Shown piece after piece: positions 10,352-19,771 of a stretch of DNA of 64,000 bases (its first letter is position 1; every line of letters starts with the position of its first letter). Under the pieces are notes generated by a model. That model searched no databases. It was not told where the DNA came from and saw nothing but the letters and a program-made list of their open reading frames with translations. A program made the translations under genes and the position numbers. The stretch lies in contig WLWN01000001.1 of assembly GCA_012103575.1 (NCBI GenBank), positions 511,792-575,791 of the forward strand, in the 5' to 3' direction. Origin of the DNA: Kiritimatiellia bacterium. GTDB lineage: Bacteria; Verrucomicrobiota; Kiritimatiellia; WLWN01.

Positions 10352-11109
10352 AAAACACGTTTTATATTGGGTATCAAAAGAAAATGGACAGGACTTTAGC
10401 CACGTTTCTTCGAACCCGTATTCTTGCAATGACGATAGTGGCTATCCTCATTTCTTTTTTGATTGTAGCCGCACAACATCCTTTTTCATCGAGTTTCTTC
10501 GAGTTTGGCACACACCGTTCTTTTGAAGGTATTATTCATGAGTCTCCCTACCCCACCCTTCTATTAACCCAACCCAACTCAAGTGCTCAACTCCCTGCTT
10601 TTTCAAGAGTCTATCTCGCAAATCAAGGGAAATGGGGGGCACAAGACCTGGTTACAGGATTAAACGAAAAACGTGTACACCTTAAAGGGACCCTGATCCA
10701 TCATCATGACCAAACGATGATTGAGATAGTACCTGACTCAATAGAAATAATGGGTAAACCTACACTCTTGGATAAGATTTCAGACAAAGAAATTCTGGGT
10801 CGATTTACTCTTCGTGGTGAAATTGTAGACAGCAAATGCTATTTAGGTGTCATGAAACCCGGCAATCTAAAACCTCATCGATCTTGTGCGATCCGATGTA
10901 TTAGTGGTGGCATTCCTCCTGTTTTTTTAGTACGAGACCAAACAGGCACAGCCATTTATTTTATGCTTGTCCATACAGATGGAAGCACCGTAAACAAAGA
11001 AGTACTAGACAAAGTTGCTGAACCACTAGAGATTACAGGTGAAGTGGAAAGATCGGGGAGTTTACTAATTCTCAAATCGGACCCCGCGACATACAAAAGA
11101 ATCGGTTAG
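10348..11109 (+). CDS. Membrane-anchored protein with conserved SKCYLGVMKPG motif, unknown function
   Basis: This 253-residue protein starts 4 bp inside the preceding gene (ATGA overlap). A single hydrophobic segment (about residues 25-45) is followed by a periplasmic or extracytoplasmic region. The striking conserved part is GEIVDSKCYLGVMKPG followed by PHRSCAIRCISGGIPP, with three cysteines and one histidine that could bind a metal or cofactor. I associate this motif with uncharacterised proteins encoded beside Rieske or ferric-reductase genes, but no biochemical role is known to me. It is probably an accessory or electron-acceptor subunit of the operon product. The gene is intact, and its last codon TAG is followed by a TAA five codons later. 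Confidence 0.65.
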   Translation: MKNTFYIGYQKKMDRTLATFLRTRILAMTIVAILISFLIVAAQHPFSSSFFEFGTHRSFEGIIHESPYPTLLLTQPNSSAQLPAFSRVYLANQGKWGAQDLVTGLNEKRVHLKGTLIHHHDQTMIEIVPDSIEIMGKPTLLDKISDKEILGRFTLRGEIVDSKCYLGVMKPGNLKPHRSCAIRCISGGIPPVFLVRDQTGTAIYFMLVHTDGSTVNKEVLDKVAEPLEITGEVERSGSLLILKSDPATYKRIG

Positions 11110-11135
11110 AAACTTGTAGAAGTGTAAAAAGACAG

Positions 11136-11936
11136 ATGATCGGAACAACAACAAGTCATAAACCGTATCCACCGTGCCAAACAACATTACCTGGATTTCA
11201 GCTGGCTACAGGGAATTATCTGGCCCGTTTTGCAACCCGTCCTGAAGAACTTGATCAAATTTTAAAACTTCGGTATGAAGTGTTTAATCTCGAACTCGAT
11301 GAAGGACTCGATGCATCACATAAGACAGGCCGGGACGAAGATGAATATGATGCGGGATGCCATCATTTAATGATCTTAACAAAAGATAGCGGAAACATCA
11401 TTGGCACGTATCGTATGCAAACAAAAGATATGGCCGAACAGTATCAGGGGTTTTATTCTTCGACTGAATTTGATCTTTCCGGATTCCACCCCAATGTGTT
11501 GGAGCAATCTATTGAGTTAGGAAGAGCCTGTGTAGCTAAAGATCATCGAAACGGTCGCGTGCTCTATTTATTATGGCGTGGATGCATTAAATATATGGTG
11601 GAAAATCAAAAGAGATATTTCTTTGGGTGTTCATCCCTTACCAGTCAAGATCCCTCCGAAGGGATACGGGTCATGAATTATCTGCAAACGCATAACTACG
11701 TTCACCCCACGCTACAGATCACCCCTCAACCCGGCTTTGAATGCTATGAAAATCCTGTCGACATCGATGATCCCGAGCAGGTTCATATTCCTACGCTGAT
11801 GCGTTTGTATCTAAATTACGGTGTCATAGTATGTAGCAAACCTGCTATTGACCGTTTATTTAAAATGATCGATTATCTCGTCCTATTTGACGCAGAAAAT
11901 GTCGACCCGCGAACCCGCAAAGTCCTTTTCAAATAG
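11136..11936 (+). CDS. OlsB-like GNAT-fold N-acyltransferase
   Basis: This 266-residue protein matches the acetyltransferase family that contains ornithine-lipid synthase OlsB and related acyl-homoserine-lactone-synthase-like folds. Landmarks are LRYEVFNLELDEG, DEYDAGCHHLMI, GTYRMQT and ELGRACV. OlsB acylates the alpha-amino group of ornithine using 3-hydroxyacyl-ACP. The gene lies 26 bp after the Rieske operon and 3 bp before a PlsC/OlsA-like acyltransferase, the same pairing used to make ornithine or other aminolipids. The specific amino acid acceptor cannot be inferred. The gene is intact. Confidence 0.75.
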   Translation: MIGTTTSHKPYPPCQTTLPGFQLATGNYLARFATRPEELDQILKLRYEVFNLELDEGLDASHKTGRDEDEYDAGCHHLMILTKDSGNIIGTYRMQTKDMAEQYQGFYSSTEFDLSGFHPNVLEQSIELGRACVAKDHRNGRVLYLLWRGCIKYMVENQKRYFFGCSSLTSQDPSEGIRVMNYLQTHNYVHPTLQITPQPGFECYENPVDIDDPEQVHIPTLMRLYLNYGVIVCSKPAIDRLFKMIDYLVLFDAENVDPRTRKVLFK

Positions 11937-11939
11937 ATA

Positions 11940-12730
11940 ATGAGAGTTTGTAGAGCGATAGTACGACTGGTTCTTTATCTTTCAGCAACAGTTTTTTGCT
12001 ATCTGTTGTGGGTAAGCAAAAAACTTTTTTTCAAAAAGACTCCTAAAAAATGATCCGGTGGCGACACCATTGCACGCGGACATGGGCCATCATCATCGCT
12101 AAAATCATCGGCATAAAAATACAGGTACAAGGCCCCCCCCCAACACCACCCTTTTTGCTTGTATCCAATCACTTAAGTTACATAGATATTGTTGTTTTAA
12201 TGGCCCATGTTCAAAGCCGGTTTGTGGCAAAAAAAGAGGTAGAAAGCTGGCCTTTTTTAGGCCCTATTGTCAAATCGGTACAGATCCTCTTTATTGATCG
12301 GTCGAACCGTAAAGAAGTCGTGCTCGTAAACCAAAAGATCGCAACATGTTTAAAAGATGGAGATAGTATTTTATTCTTTCCTGAAGGGACAAGCTCCTCA
12401 GGAAGCGATGTATTACCCTTAAAACCTTCACTCCTACAATATGCGGCTGAAAATAATTATCCTGTACACTATGCCAGCATCGCTTACCATACGCCCCCGA
12501 AAGAAACGCCTGCACATCTATCTATTTGCTGGTGGGGAGAGATGAACTTTTTCTCTCATTACATGAAGTTACTTGAAATTTCCCGCTTTTATGCGACCCT
12601 AACCTTTGGTTCAAAACCTATACAGGCAACGGATCGAAAAATGCTAGCCGCACAACTAAGGGAAGCGATTAGAAAAAACTTGTTTGATAAACTCCAAACA
12701 TTCAAAACCATTAACCATCCTGACGCTTGA
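11940..12730 (+). pseudogene. PlsC/OlsA-like 1-acylglycerol-3-phosphate acyltransferase, split at a poly-A tract
   Basis: The ORF from ATG 11940 encodes a hydrophobic N-terminal segment (RLVLYLSATVFCYLLW) and ends at TGA 12051. The rest starts at an overlapping ATG at 12050. One extra A in the A6 run before it would join both into one protein of about 263 residues. The downstream part carries the HX4D catalytic motif as NHLSYID and the glycerol-phosphate binding FPEGTSSSG. It should acylate lysophosphatidic acid, or the hydroxyl of lyso-ornithine lipid together with the OlsB-like neighbour. The ATGA overlap might allow reinitiation, so some function is possible. It could equally be a sequencing indel or slippage-corrected. 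Confidence 0.7.
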
Positions 12731-12784
12731 CACGGGAACCGCGTCTGGTAGCATGTCCGCTCATTTTAAATAAAGGGAGATAGC

Positions 12785-15574
12785 GTGATAGCAAAACAAC
12801 AAAGCAAACGGTCTACAACAAGCAAATCAAAGAAACAGTATGTGTATTTTTACGGATTCGGCAAAAAGCATACCGAAGGCGATAGCACCATGAAACCTGT
12901 TCTAGGTGGCAAAGGGTCTAACCTTGCAGAAATGGCAAATGCGGATCTACCAGTCCCCCCCGGGTTCACCATCTCAACAGAAGCCTGTGCTTATTATTCC
13001 AGGCATCACAATAGATATCCTGCGGGGATGATGGACCAAGTAAAGGCACAGCTCAAAAAACTTGAAAAATTGATTGGTAAAAAGTTAGGCCATCCCAACA
13101 ATCCGCTTCTTGTTTCTGTACGCTCAGGAGCCGCGATTTCCATGCCGGGGATGATGGATACGGTCTTAAATTTAGGTCTTACCGATAAATCTATACAAGG
13201 TTTTATCAAACAAACAGGACACGAACGCACAGGGTGGGATTGTTATCGACGTTTTATCGATATGTTTGGAGATGTGGTTATGGGCCCCTCAACAGGACTC
13301 AACCATCATGATTTTGAAAAAGAACTCGAGGCCTTAAAGAAAAAATATAAAGCCCAAGAAGATACCGATCTCACCGCAGAACAATTAAGAGAACTCGTCG
13401 ACATCTACAAAAAAGTGTATCGCAAAAAAGTCAAAAAACCATTCCCTCAAGACCCCATGCAGCAATTAGACCTATCCATCCAAGCCGTGTTTGCTTCCTG
13501 GGGATCTGAACGGGCTGAAAAGTATCGCCAGATTAACAAGGTCAGCGGTTTACTGGGCACAGCCGTTAATGTATGTACCATGGTCTTCGGAAATATGGGG
13601 GAAGATTCAGGAACCGGCGTGGCCTTCACACGTGATGGCGGTACCGGTGAAGCGAAGCCCATGGGTGAATATTTGATTAATGCACAGGGCGAAGATGTGG
13701 TAGCCGGTATTCGGACACCCAAAAACCTAGAAGCCATGCCGCACGAAAACAACCCTGTTTGGAAAAAGGCCAACGACGAGCTTCAAAAAATTATGCGGAA
13801 ACTTGAGAGGCACTACAAACATCCCCAAGATGTTGAATTCACCGTCGAACAAGGAAAACTGTGGATGCTTCAAACCCGAAATGCTAAGCGAACTGGATTA
13901 GCAGGTGTGCGATGGGCGGTAGAAATGGCTACGGGAAAAGATTCCTTTACTCAAGAACCCTTGCCCAAAGTCTTTTCAGCTAAAGAAGCGCTGATGACAC
14001 TTACAGGAAACGATCTCGAACAGTTACTCTTCCCCATCTTTGATTCCAACGCAGAAAAAGAGGCCAAAGTTCTTTCTACAGGATTGCCCGCCGGACCGGG
14101 AGCCGCCGTAGGAAAGATTGTTTTTTCAGCCGAAGTGGCCGAAAAAGAAGTAGCCAAAGATCCTCAAGAAAAGGTTATTTTAGTTCGCCATGAGACGAGC
14201 CCCGAAGATGTAGGAGGCATGTGGGCTGCACAAGGCATCCTGACCTCAACTGGAGGGATGACCTCTCATGCAGCGGTTGTTGCACGGGGTTGGGGGAAAT
14301 CTTGTATTTGCGGAGTGGCTGAACTAAGAATCGATTATAAAAAGAAAACCGTTTCAACAAAAACCATGAGCCTTAAAGAAGGCGACTGGATCAGTCTTAA
14401 CGGATCTTCGGGCATTGTCTATAAAGGGCAGATTCCCACTCAATCGAGCCCTGTTGTAACGGCTGTTGTCGACGGCAAGAAATCAGCCCGAAAAGACCCT
14501 ATTTACAAGATGTACAAACAGATTTCGGATTGGTCTGACACATTCCGAAAAATGAAGGTACGAACCAATGCGGATACCCCCAAAGATGCAAAGGCCGCTC
14601 GCTCCTTTGGCGCAGAAGGAATTGGACTCTGTCGAACAGAACATATGTTCTTTGAAGGCGAACGTATTTGGACCATTCGTGAATTTATTCTTACGGAAAC
14701 AAAAAGAGGACGAGAAAAAGCATTGACCAAACTTCTTCCCTTTCAGCGCAGAGATTTTGAGGGTATCTTCACCGCCATGAATGAGTTGCCCGTTACGATC
14801 CGTTTATTGGATCCCCCTCTTCATGAGTTCGTCCCGCACGGTTCTAAAGAACAAAAAGAAATGGCACAACGGCTTAATATATCTGCCGAAAAAGTGGCGG
14901 AGCGCGTTCAGCAACTTCAAGAATTTAACCCCATGCTTGGGCATAGAGGGTGTCGATTATCCATTACCTATCCCGAACTATGTGTCATGCAGACCCGAGC
15001 GATTATCGAAGCCACCTGTAATGTTGAAAAGAAAAAGAAGATAAAAGTGCTACCTGAAATTATGGTTCCATTAGTAGGCACCCAATCCGAATTCGATCAT
15101 TTGCAATCGATTATCAGAAACGTTGCAGACCGTATTATTAAAGAACAGAAATCGAAAATTAAATATCTGGTTGGCACTATGATCGAAATTCCACGAGCTG
15201 CTCTCACGGCTGATGAAATTGCTGAATCCGCAGAGTTCTTTAGTTTTGGGACAAATGATTTGACCCAGTTAACCTACGGGTATAGCCGAGATGATATCGG
15301 AACATTTTTGCCTCATTACCTAGACACAAAAATTCTTGTTGGGGATCCATTCCAATCCGTTGACATCAATGGTGTAGGACAACTCATCGAAATGGGAGTC
15401 AAAAAAGGACGTGAAACAAAGCCTGGACTCAAATGTGGTATCTGTGGCGAGCATGGTGGAGACCCTTCGAGTGTAAAGTTTTGTTATAAAATGGGTCTTA
15501 ATTATGTAAGTTGTTCTCCGTATCGTGTTCCTATCGCTCGTTTAGCTGCTGCACAGGCGGCCATTAAACGATAG
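12785..15574 (+). CDS. ppdK: Pyruvate, phosphate dikinase
   Basis: This 929-residue enzyme is intact and of normal family length. It has the N-terminal ATP-grasp domain (GGKGSNLAEM, SVRSGAAISMPGMMDTVLNLG) and the central swivelling domain with the phosphorylated histidine in GGMTSHAAVVARGWGK (about residue 495). The C-terminal PEP/pyruvate barrel contains GIGLCRTEHMFF, SFGTNDLTQ and the terminal KCGICGEHGGDPSSV. It interconverts ATP, pyruvate and phosphate with AMP, PEP and PPi, linking glycolysis and gluconeogenesis. GTG at 12785 is chosen because GGGAG lies just upstream and no ATG fits. It ends in TAG with a family-typical C-terminus, showing that TAG is a normal stop here. Confidence 0.96.
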   Translation: MIAKQQSKRSTTSKSKKQYVYFYGFGKKHTEGDSTMKPVLGGKGSNLAEMANADLPVPPGFTISTEACAYYSRHHNRYPAGMMDQVKAQLKKLEKLIGKKLGHPNNPLLVSVRSGAAISMPGMMDTVLNLGLTDKSIQGFIKQTGHERTGWDCYRRFIDMFGDVVMGPSTGLNHHDFEKELEALKKKYKAQEDTDLTAEQLRELVDIYKKVYRKKVKKPFPQDPMQQLDLSIQAVFASWGSERAEKYRQINKVSGLLGTAVNVCTMVFGNMGEDSGTGVAFTRDGGTGEAKPMGEYLINAQGEDVVAGIRTPKNLEAMPHENNPVWKKANDELQKIMRKLERHYKHPQDVEFTVEQGKLWMLQTRNAKRTGLAGVRWAVEMATGKDSFTQEPLPKVFSAKEALMTLTGNDLEQLLFPIFDSNAEKEAKVLSTGLPAGPGAAVGKIVFSAEVAEKEVAKDPQEKVILVRHETSPEDVGGMWAAQGILTSTGGMTSHAAVVARGWGKSCICGVAELRIDYKKKTVSTKTMSLKEGDWISLNGSSGIVYKGQIPTQSSPVVTAVVDGKKSARKDPIYKMYKQISDWSDTFRKMKVRTNADTPKDAKAARSFGAEGIGLCRTEHMFFEGERIWTIREFILTETKRGREKALTKLLPFQRRDFEGIFTAMNELPVTIRLLDPPLHEFVPHGSKEQKEMAQRLNISAEKVAERVQQLQEFNPMLGHRGCRLSITYPELCVMQTRAIIEATCNVEKKKKIKVLPEIMVPLVGTQSEFDHLQSIIRNVADRIIKEQKSKIKYLVGTMIEIPRAALTADEIAESAEFFSFGTNDLTQLTYGYSRDDIGTFLPHYLDTKILVGDPFQSVDINGVGQLIEMGVKKGRETKPGLKCGICGEHGGDPSSVKFCYKMGLNYVSCSPYRVPIARLAAAQAAIKR

Positions 15575-15722
15575 AAAAAGGACAAAAGGTAATTTAAAAA
15601 CTTACGATCCAAAGTCCGAAACAGCCCTTACAAAAAGAGAGGAGCACCCACAGCACAAGGATGCACCTAGTTTTGACTCCAAAACATTTGCATTGAGATA
15701 TGTGGCCTGGATTTAGGGGAAG

Positions 15723-16774
15723 CTAAATAGTTCGAGTTAACCAGTGTTCAAAAGAGCTTTTTTGACCTCTTACGATCTTGTAGTAAGCTTGCTGTATCTG
15801 TTGGGTTATAGGCCCCGGCCGTCCTTCTCCTATCTCTCTTCCATCTATTTTGATAATCGGTGTATGATTCCAACCGCTGTTCCGGTAAAAAATACTTCAT
15901 CCGCTAGGTATAACTCTTCACGCGTTATCGACTGATAGGCAAAGGAAAATCCCAACTCCTCTCCGATTTCTTTAACGCTATCACACGTTATGCCCTCTAG
16001 TGCTCCATCTTGGAAAGGGGGTGAATATAATTTTTGACCTTTGACCAGAACGATATTTGTACCCGCTCCCTCAGCCACCAGGCCGCTATTATTTAACAGG
16101 ATCGCATGGTCTAGCCGCAGTCTTTAGCCTCGTGTCTTGCTAAGACCTGGATCCGTCAGTTAAACGCGGTTTTCTGCACGAACCATTTGGGCCAAAAGGA
16201 ATTACAAAAAAGCCTCGACGCACCCAGCGGGTGCGCCTGCGTTTTTTTGCAACCTTTTGCCTCCAAAGCATTCGCACAGAAATCCCACGTTTAACTGACG
16301 GATCCAGGTAAGAATATATTTGCGTAATTACCTGTACACTTTGCTAATAGAGGCATGTTCCGTCTATCTATTCTTGCCCACGAACTAACCTTACACGAGA
16401 TCCCCTTGGTTGCATCTTCAAGCGGTTTGGTCGGTACCGCAGCAATGATGCAGTCCATCTCATTCCCGAATTGAAAAGCTACTCCTGGGTCATACAATAA
16501 GGGGCGTATATAACATGCGTTGAGCTCATTTCTTTTGACCACCTCAATCGTAGCTTCAATAAGTTCTTCGACCGTGTATGGATTTGAAAAGTTATAAATT
16601 CGGGCGGAATTTATAAGGCGTTGATAATGATCTTTCAATCTAAAAATAATCTGGCTCTTTCCTGACCCCTCGTATACCGGAACTATAATTCACAGCATGA
16701 GAAAATACATGTACGGTAGCTTGCTCCCAATCGATAAGCTTCTTGTTTCTCCAGATGTATTTTGGATAGTCCAT
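15723..16774 (-). pseudogene. ilvE: Branched-chain amino acid aminotransferase IlvE, destroyed by a MITE and frameshifts
   Basis: Starting at ATG 16774 the minus strand encodes DYPKYIWRNKKLIDWEQATVH, then after a damaged stretch LKDHYQRL, WARIDRRNMPLLAKCTGNYAN, VAEGAGTNIVLVKG, LEGITCDSVKEIGEELG, LYLADEVFFTGTA and a C-terminal DGREIGEGRPGPIT. These are ordered landmarks of class IV PLP aminotransferases of the IlvE type. The MITE at 16146-16308 splits the gene after GNYANIFL. Excising it with one TAAGA repeat restores LARHEAKDCG, after which a missing T (about 16113) shifts the frame. Further indels lie near 16645-16670 and 15855. The gene cannot make active enzyme. Valine, leucine and isoleucine transamination must be supplied elsewhere or be lost. 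Confidence 0.88.
16146..16308 (-). mobile_element. 163-bp MITE, copy A, inside ilvE
   Basis: The ends are CCTGGATCCGTCAGTTAAAC and its inverse, with an inner GC-rich hairpin (CGCACCC/GGGTGCG). It is flanked on both sides by TAAGA (16141-16145 and 16309-16313), a perfect 5-bp target duplication. It is oriented opposite to copies B, D and E. It encodes no protein. Confidence 0.9.
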
Positions 16775-17093
16775 TTTTTTTATTCCTTAATGCTAAATAT
16801 TAATTTTCAAGGGTGCGCAACCTAAGAAACAGGCCAACTATCAACCAACGTATCACAATAGACTTGAATGTGGTAGATAAAAAGATGTACGGGGGGCGGA
16901 ACGAAAAATACTAATGCATGTTAAATATATTTGATGTGGCGGAGCGGAATTGGTAGCCTCATGCATCCACCCAAATTACCCTTTACATCAGTATAATTAT
17001 AAGTAGTCTTGATAACCATTAAGCTTATAAACGCAAGGTTTTACAGGCACCTTAACCCGACTTAAAAATATTAAAAAAAGTATTTTTTAAAAT
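16775..17093. other. Intergenic stretch without a recognised gene
   Basis: This 319-bp A/T-rich gap lies between divergent broken genes (ilvE and the P-ATPase). I see no ORF, terminator or convincing promoter. A short run near 16934-16960 (GGCGGAATTGG-like) resembles the D-arm side of a leucine tRNA. No anticodon or acceptor stem follows, so it is at most a remnant. Confidence 0.5.
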
Positions 17094-19171
17094 GTTGACA
17101 GAATTAGTTATACTGGGAGGAATCGCACGGTACGCAAAGTCTAGACGATCGAAGAGTCCACCCCCAAAAGAACTGGATGAACATGATCGTGCAAAGAATG
17201 ATGGCCTATCAGCCAGTAAATCTCCAGACATAGAGATTAGCTATGATGATCAAAAAAAAGCATAGAAAAGAATCTTGTTATTGCTGGCTCTTCATTGGCG
17301 TGTTCCGGAATATCTCTTTTCTATCCTCCCTTAGCATTGTTTACATTCCTCGGTGTAGGCTACTGCAGTATTTATGTTTTTAAGCGTAGTTATATTTCTC
17401 TTTTTAGGAAGAAAAAATAGGTATATACGTTCCAGCTGCTTTTTTTGTGATCCTGATGATGGCGACCAGAAGGGCTCTTCTTCTGGATCTGGGCTTGCTC
17501 GTTTATTTTACAGGAGAAAAGGATCCGTCAGTTAAACGTGGGATTTCTGTGCGAATGCTTTGGAGGCAAAAGGTTGCAAAAAAACGCAGGCGCACCCGCT
17601 GGGTGCGTCGAGGCTTTTTTGTAATTCCTTTTGGCCCAAATGGTTCGTGCAGAAATCCGCGTTTAACTGACGGATCCAGGTTCTATTAAAGGCAAAGAGT
17701 GATACCGGAAAAAACATTATCAATATTTTAGCGGAACAGCCTAAGTCGGTTTGGGTGAAAAAAAGTGGGCAAGAAGTGAGTGTTTCAATGGAAGGGCTAC
17801 AACCGGGAGATATTGTAGTAGTGGCCTCTGAAGAAATCATCCCTATAGATGGTGTCATTGTAGAAAGGGCATGCAGTATTGACCAGCACATTTTAACAGG
17901 AGAAGCGCAACCTGTTGAAAAAGGAGTAGGCGATTCAGTATTTGCCTTCACCATTATCCTGTCCGGTAAAATATATATTCGAACGGATGAATCAGGACAA
18001 AACACCGTAGCAGCTCAAATTAATAACGTTTTGACGGACATGAAAAGCCATGTTGAACAAACCGAGCTTAATGCCGATAAAATAAATGATCAATGGGCAC
18101 TGCCGATGCTCTTGCTTTCAGCGCCCTTTCTACTATCCGGAAGAGTGCCCCAGGGAATAAACATCCTTGTGGCAGGGCCAACAACAGGCCTTCGGATCAC
18201 TAGCCCTGTTACACTACTGAACTTTCTAAAAATATTATCGGGCCATCATATTTTTGTTAAGGATGGACGGGCACTGAAACTCCTTACAGAAATCGATACC
18301 ATTGTATTTGATAAAACCGGAACACTCACACTGAATACTCCTTCTGTAGGCAATGTTTATTCATTGGGCCAATGTTCTAAAGATACGATTCTGTCTTATG
18401 CAGCAGCAGCGGAACAAAGACAAAGTCATCCCATTGCACAAGCTATTTTAGAAGAAGCTTATAACCGCCAGTTAATTCTTCCTGTCATTGATGATTCGCA
18501 CTACGAATTAGGCTTAGGCATAAAAGCAATGTTTGACGGGAAAAAGGTATTAGTAAGAAGCATGAGTTTTATTGCAGGAGAGGGGATTCGCATTCCAAGG
18601 GAATTAAAAACTATTCAGGAGATATCTCATCATCAAGGGTATTCGCTTGTTATTGCGGCCATAGGCAATCAGCTCGGAGCCATAGAGCTGCATCCAACGA
18701 TAAGACCTGAGGCGCCCGATGTGATCAAAAAATTAAGCAAAAATTACAATTTATATATTATTTCGGGAGACCATAAAGAACCCACGCGCAAGATGGCGGA
18801 AACACTCAATATTGACCATTATTTCGCGGAGGTGCTCCCTCAGGATAAGGCGTGTTTAATCAAAAAGCTTAAAAGAGAGGGTAAATCGATTTGTTTTGTT
18901 GGAGATGGAATCAACGATTCTGTTGCGCTTAAAGAAGCCGATGTCTCTATTTCCTTAGAAGGCGCGTCAACCATCGCAGTCAATACCGCCAATATTATCC
19001 TTACAAAAGGCACCTTAAAAGAGTTGCCCTTATTATTTGAGGTGATGCAGGAATTTAAACAAAACAGTACCCATAGTAAGCTTATATCGGCCATACCGAA
19101 CACACTATGTCTAATAGGAACCCTCTTCTTGGGCTGGGGGCCCGCCATCGGTTTATCCATCTACACTTTTA
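17094..19171 (+). pseudogene. P1B-type (heavy-metal-transporter-like) P-type ATPase, multiply broken
   Basis: The N-terminus starts at ATG 17094 (LTELVILGGIARYAK). It shifts frame in an A8 tract near 17252-17259, again in an A6 tract near 17413-17418, and is interrupted by MITE copy B. The long remainder has the actuator motif TGEAQP, the phosphorylation site DKTGT (about 18311), a HP-type motif in QSHPIAQAI and the hinge GDGINDSVAL (about 18904). The membrane motif that is normally CPC is AGPTTGLRITSP, so the metal-binding cysteines are absent. The C-terminus is replaced by IS630 copy 1 at 19172, and the host frame continues into the transposase. The substrate is unknown, and the broken state makes activity unlikely. 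Confidence 0.85.
17517..17680 (+). mobile_element. MITE copy B, inside the P-ATPase
   Basis: The sequence closely matches copies D and E internally and ends in GGATCCAGG at 17680. The left end has AAA where CCT is expected, and the flanks (GGAGA left, TTCTA right) do not match. A small deletion has probably removed the left terminus and its target duplication. Confidence 0.82.
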
Positions 19172-19771
19172 GAGCATTTAACGATCGAAATGCCTCGCTA
19201 GCAGAAATCCGGCGGCGTGCGATAGATGCCTACAAAATGGGCAAAGGTTCCCAGGCCGATATCGCATCTTCTTATCGTGTAGATCTTAGAACGTTTCAGC
19301 GTGGGCTCTCTCGTTTCAACGAAACCGGACAGACCGCTCCCCGACCGCGTGGGCATCGTCAGGCCCTCTATAGCAGAAAGCAGCTCAAGGCGTTGGCTCA
19401 ACTGGGGGGCAAACATCCCGATGCAACGCTTGAAGAACTCAAGAACATGAGCGGCGTGAAGGGGTCGATCATGGCCGTACAGCGGGCGTTGAATCGGTTG
19501 GGCTGCCGGTATAAAAGAAACGCTTCACGCCAGCGAGCAAGACCGGGCAGATGTAAATCTCTTGAGAAAGCAGTGGATCCAAGAGGTGGCCAAACTTGAT
19601 CCAAGTCGCCTTGTCTTTATTGATGAATCCGGGGCGAAAACGAATATGACTCGTCTGCGGGGCCGGGCGTTGGGCGGGAACAGGCTTTTTGCCAAAACGC
19701 CTCATGGACATTGGTGTACCACCACCTTGATTTCTTCGGTCCGCCTGGACGGAACAACAGCGGCCATGGAG
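19172..19771 (+). mobile_element. IS630-family element, copy 1, 3'-truncated
   Basis: The left end GAGCATTTAACGATCG follows a TA (19170-19171). The transposase N-terminal helix-turn-helix (AEIRRRAIDAYKMGKGS) and the start of the DDE domain (VFIDESGAKTN) are present, in two frames. Homology to the other copies stops after ...GCGGCCATGGAG at 19771, and polyketide-synthase sequence begins at the next base. The right 40 percent of the IS is gone. This marks a deletion end point. Like copies 3 and 4 it lacks the 35-bp segment that holds the transposase start codon in copies 2 and 5. Confidence 0.9.

Noticed and set aside
12785..15574. Reassignment of TAG to an amino acid across the genome
   Set aside because: Intact genes such as ppdK end in TAG at the family-typical C-terminus, and TAA and TGA nonsense codons also occur in the pseudogenes.
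16930..16965. tRNA-Leu-like D-arm sequence in the intergenic gap
   Set aside because: No anticodon stem, variable arm or acceptor complement follows; it may be chance or a tiny relic.
17096..17116. TTGACA and TATACT resembling a strong sigma-70 promoter at the P-ATPase start
   Set aside because: The two boxes are only 8 bp apart and lie inside the likely coding start, so this is not a usable promoter.
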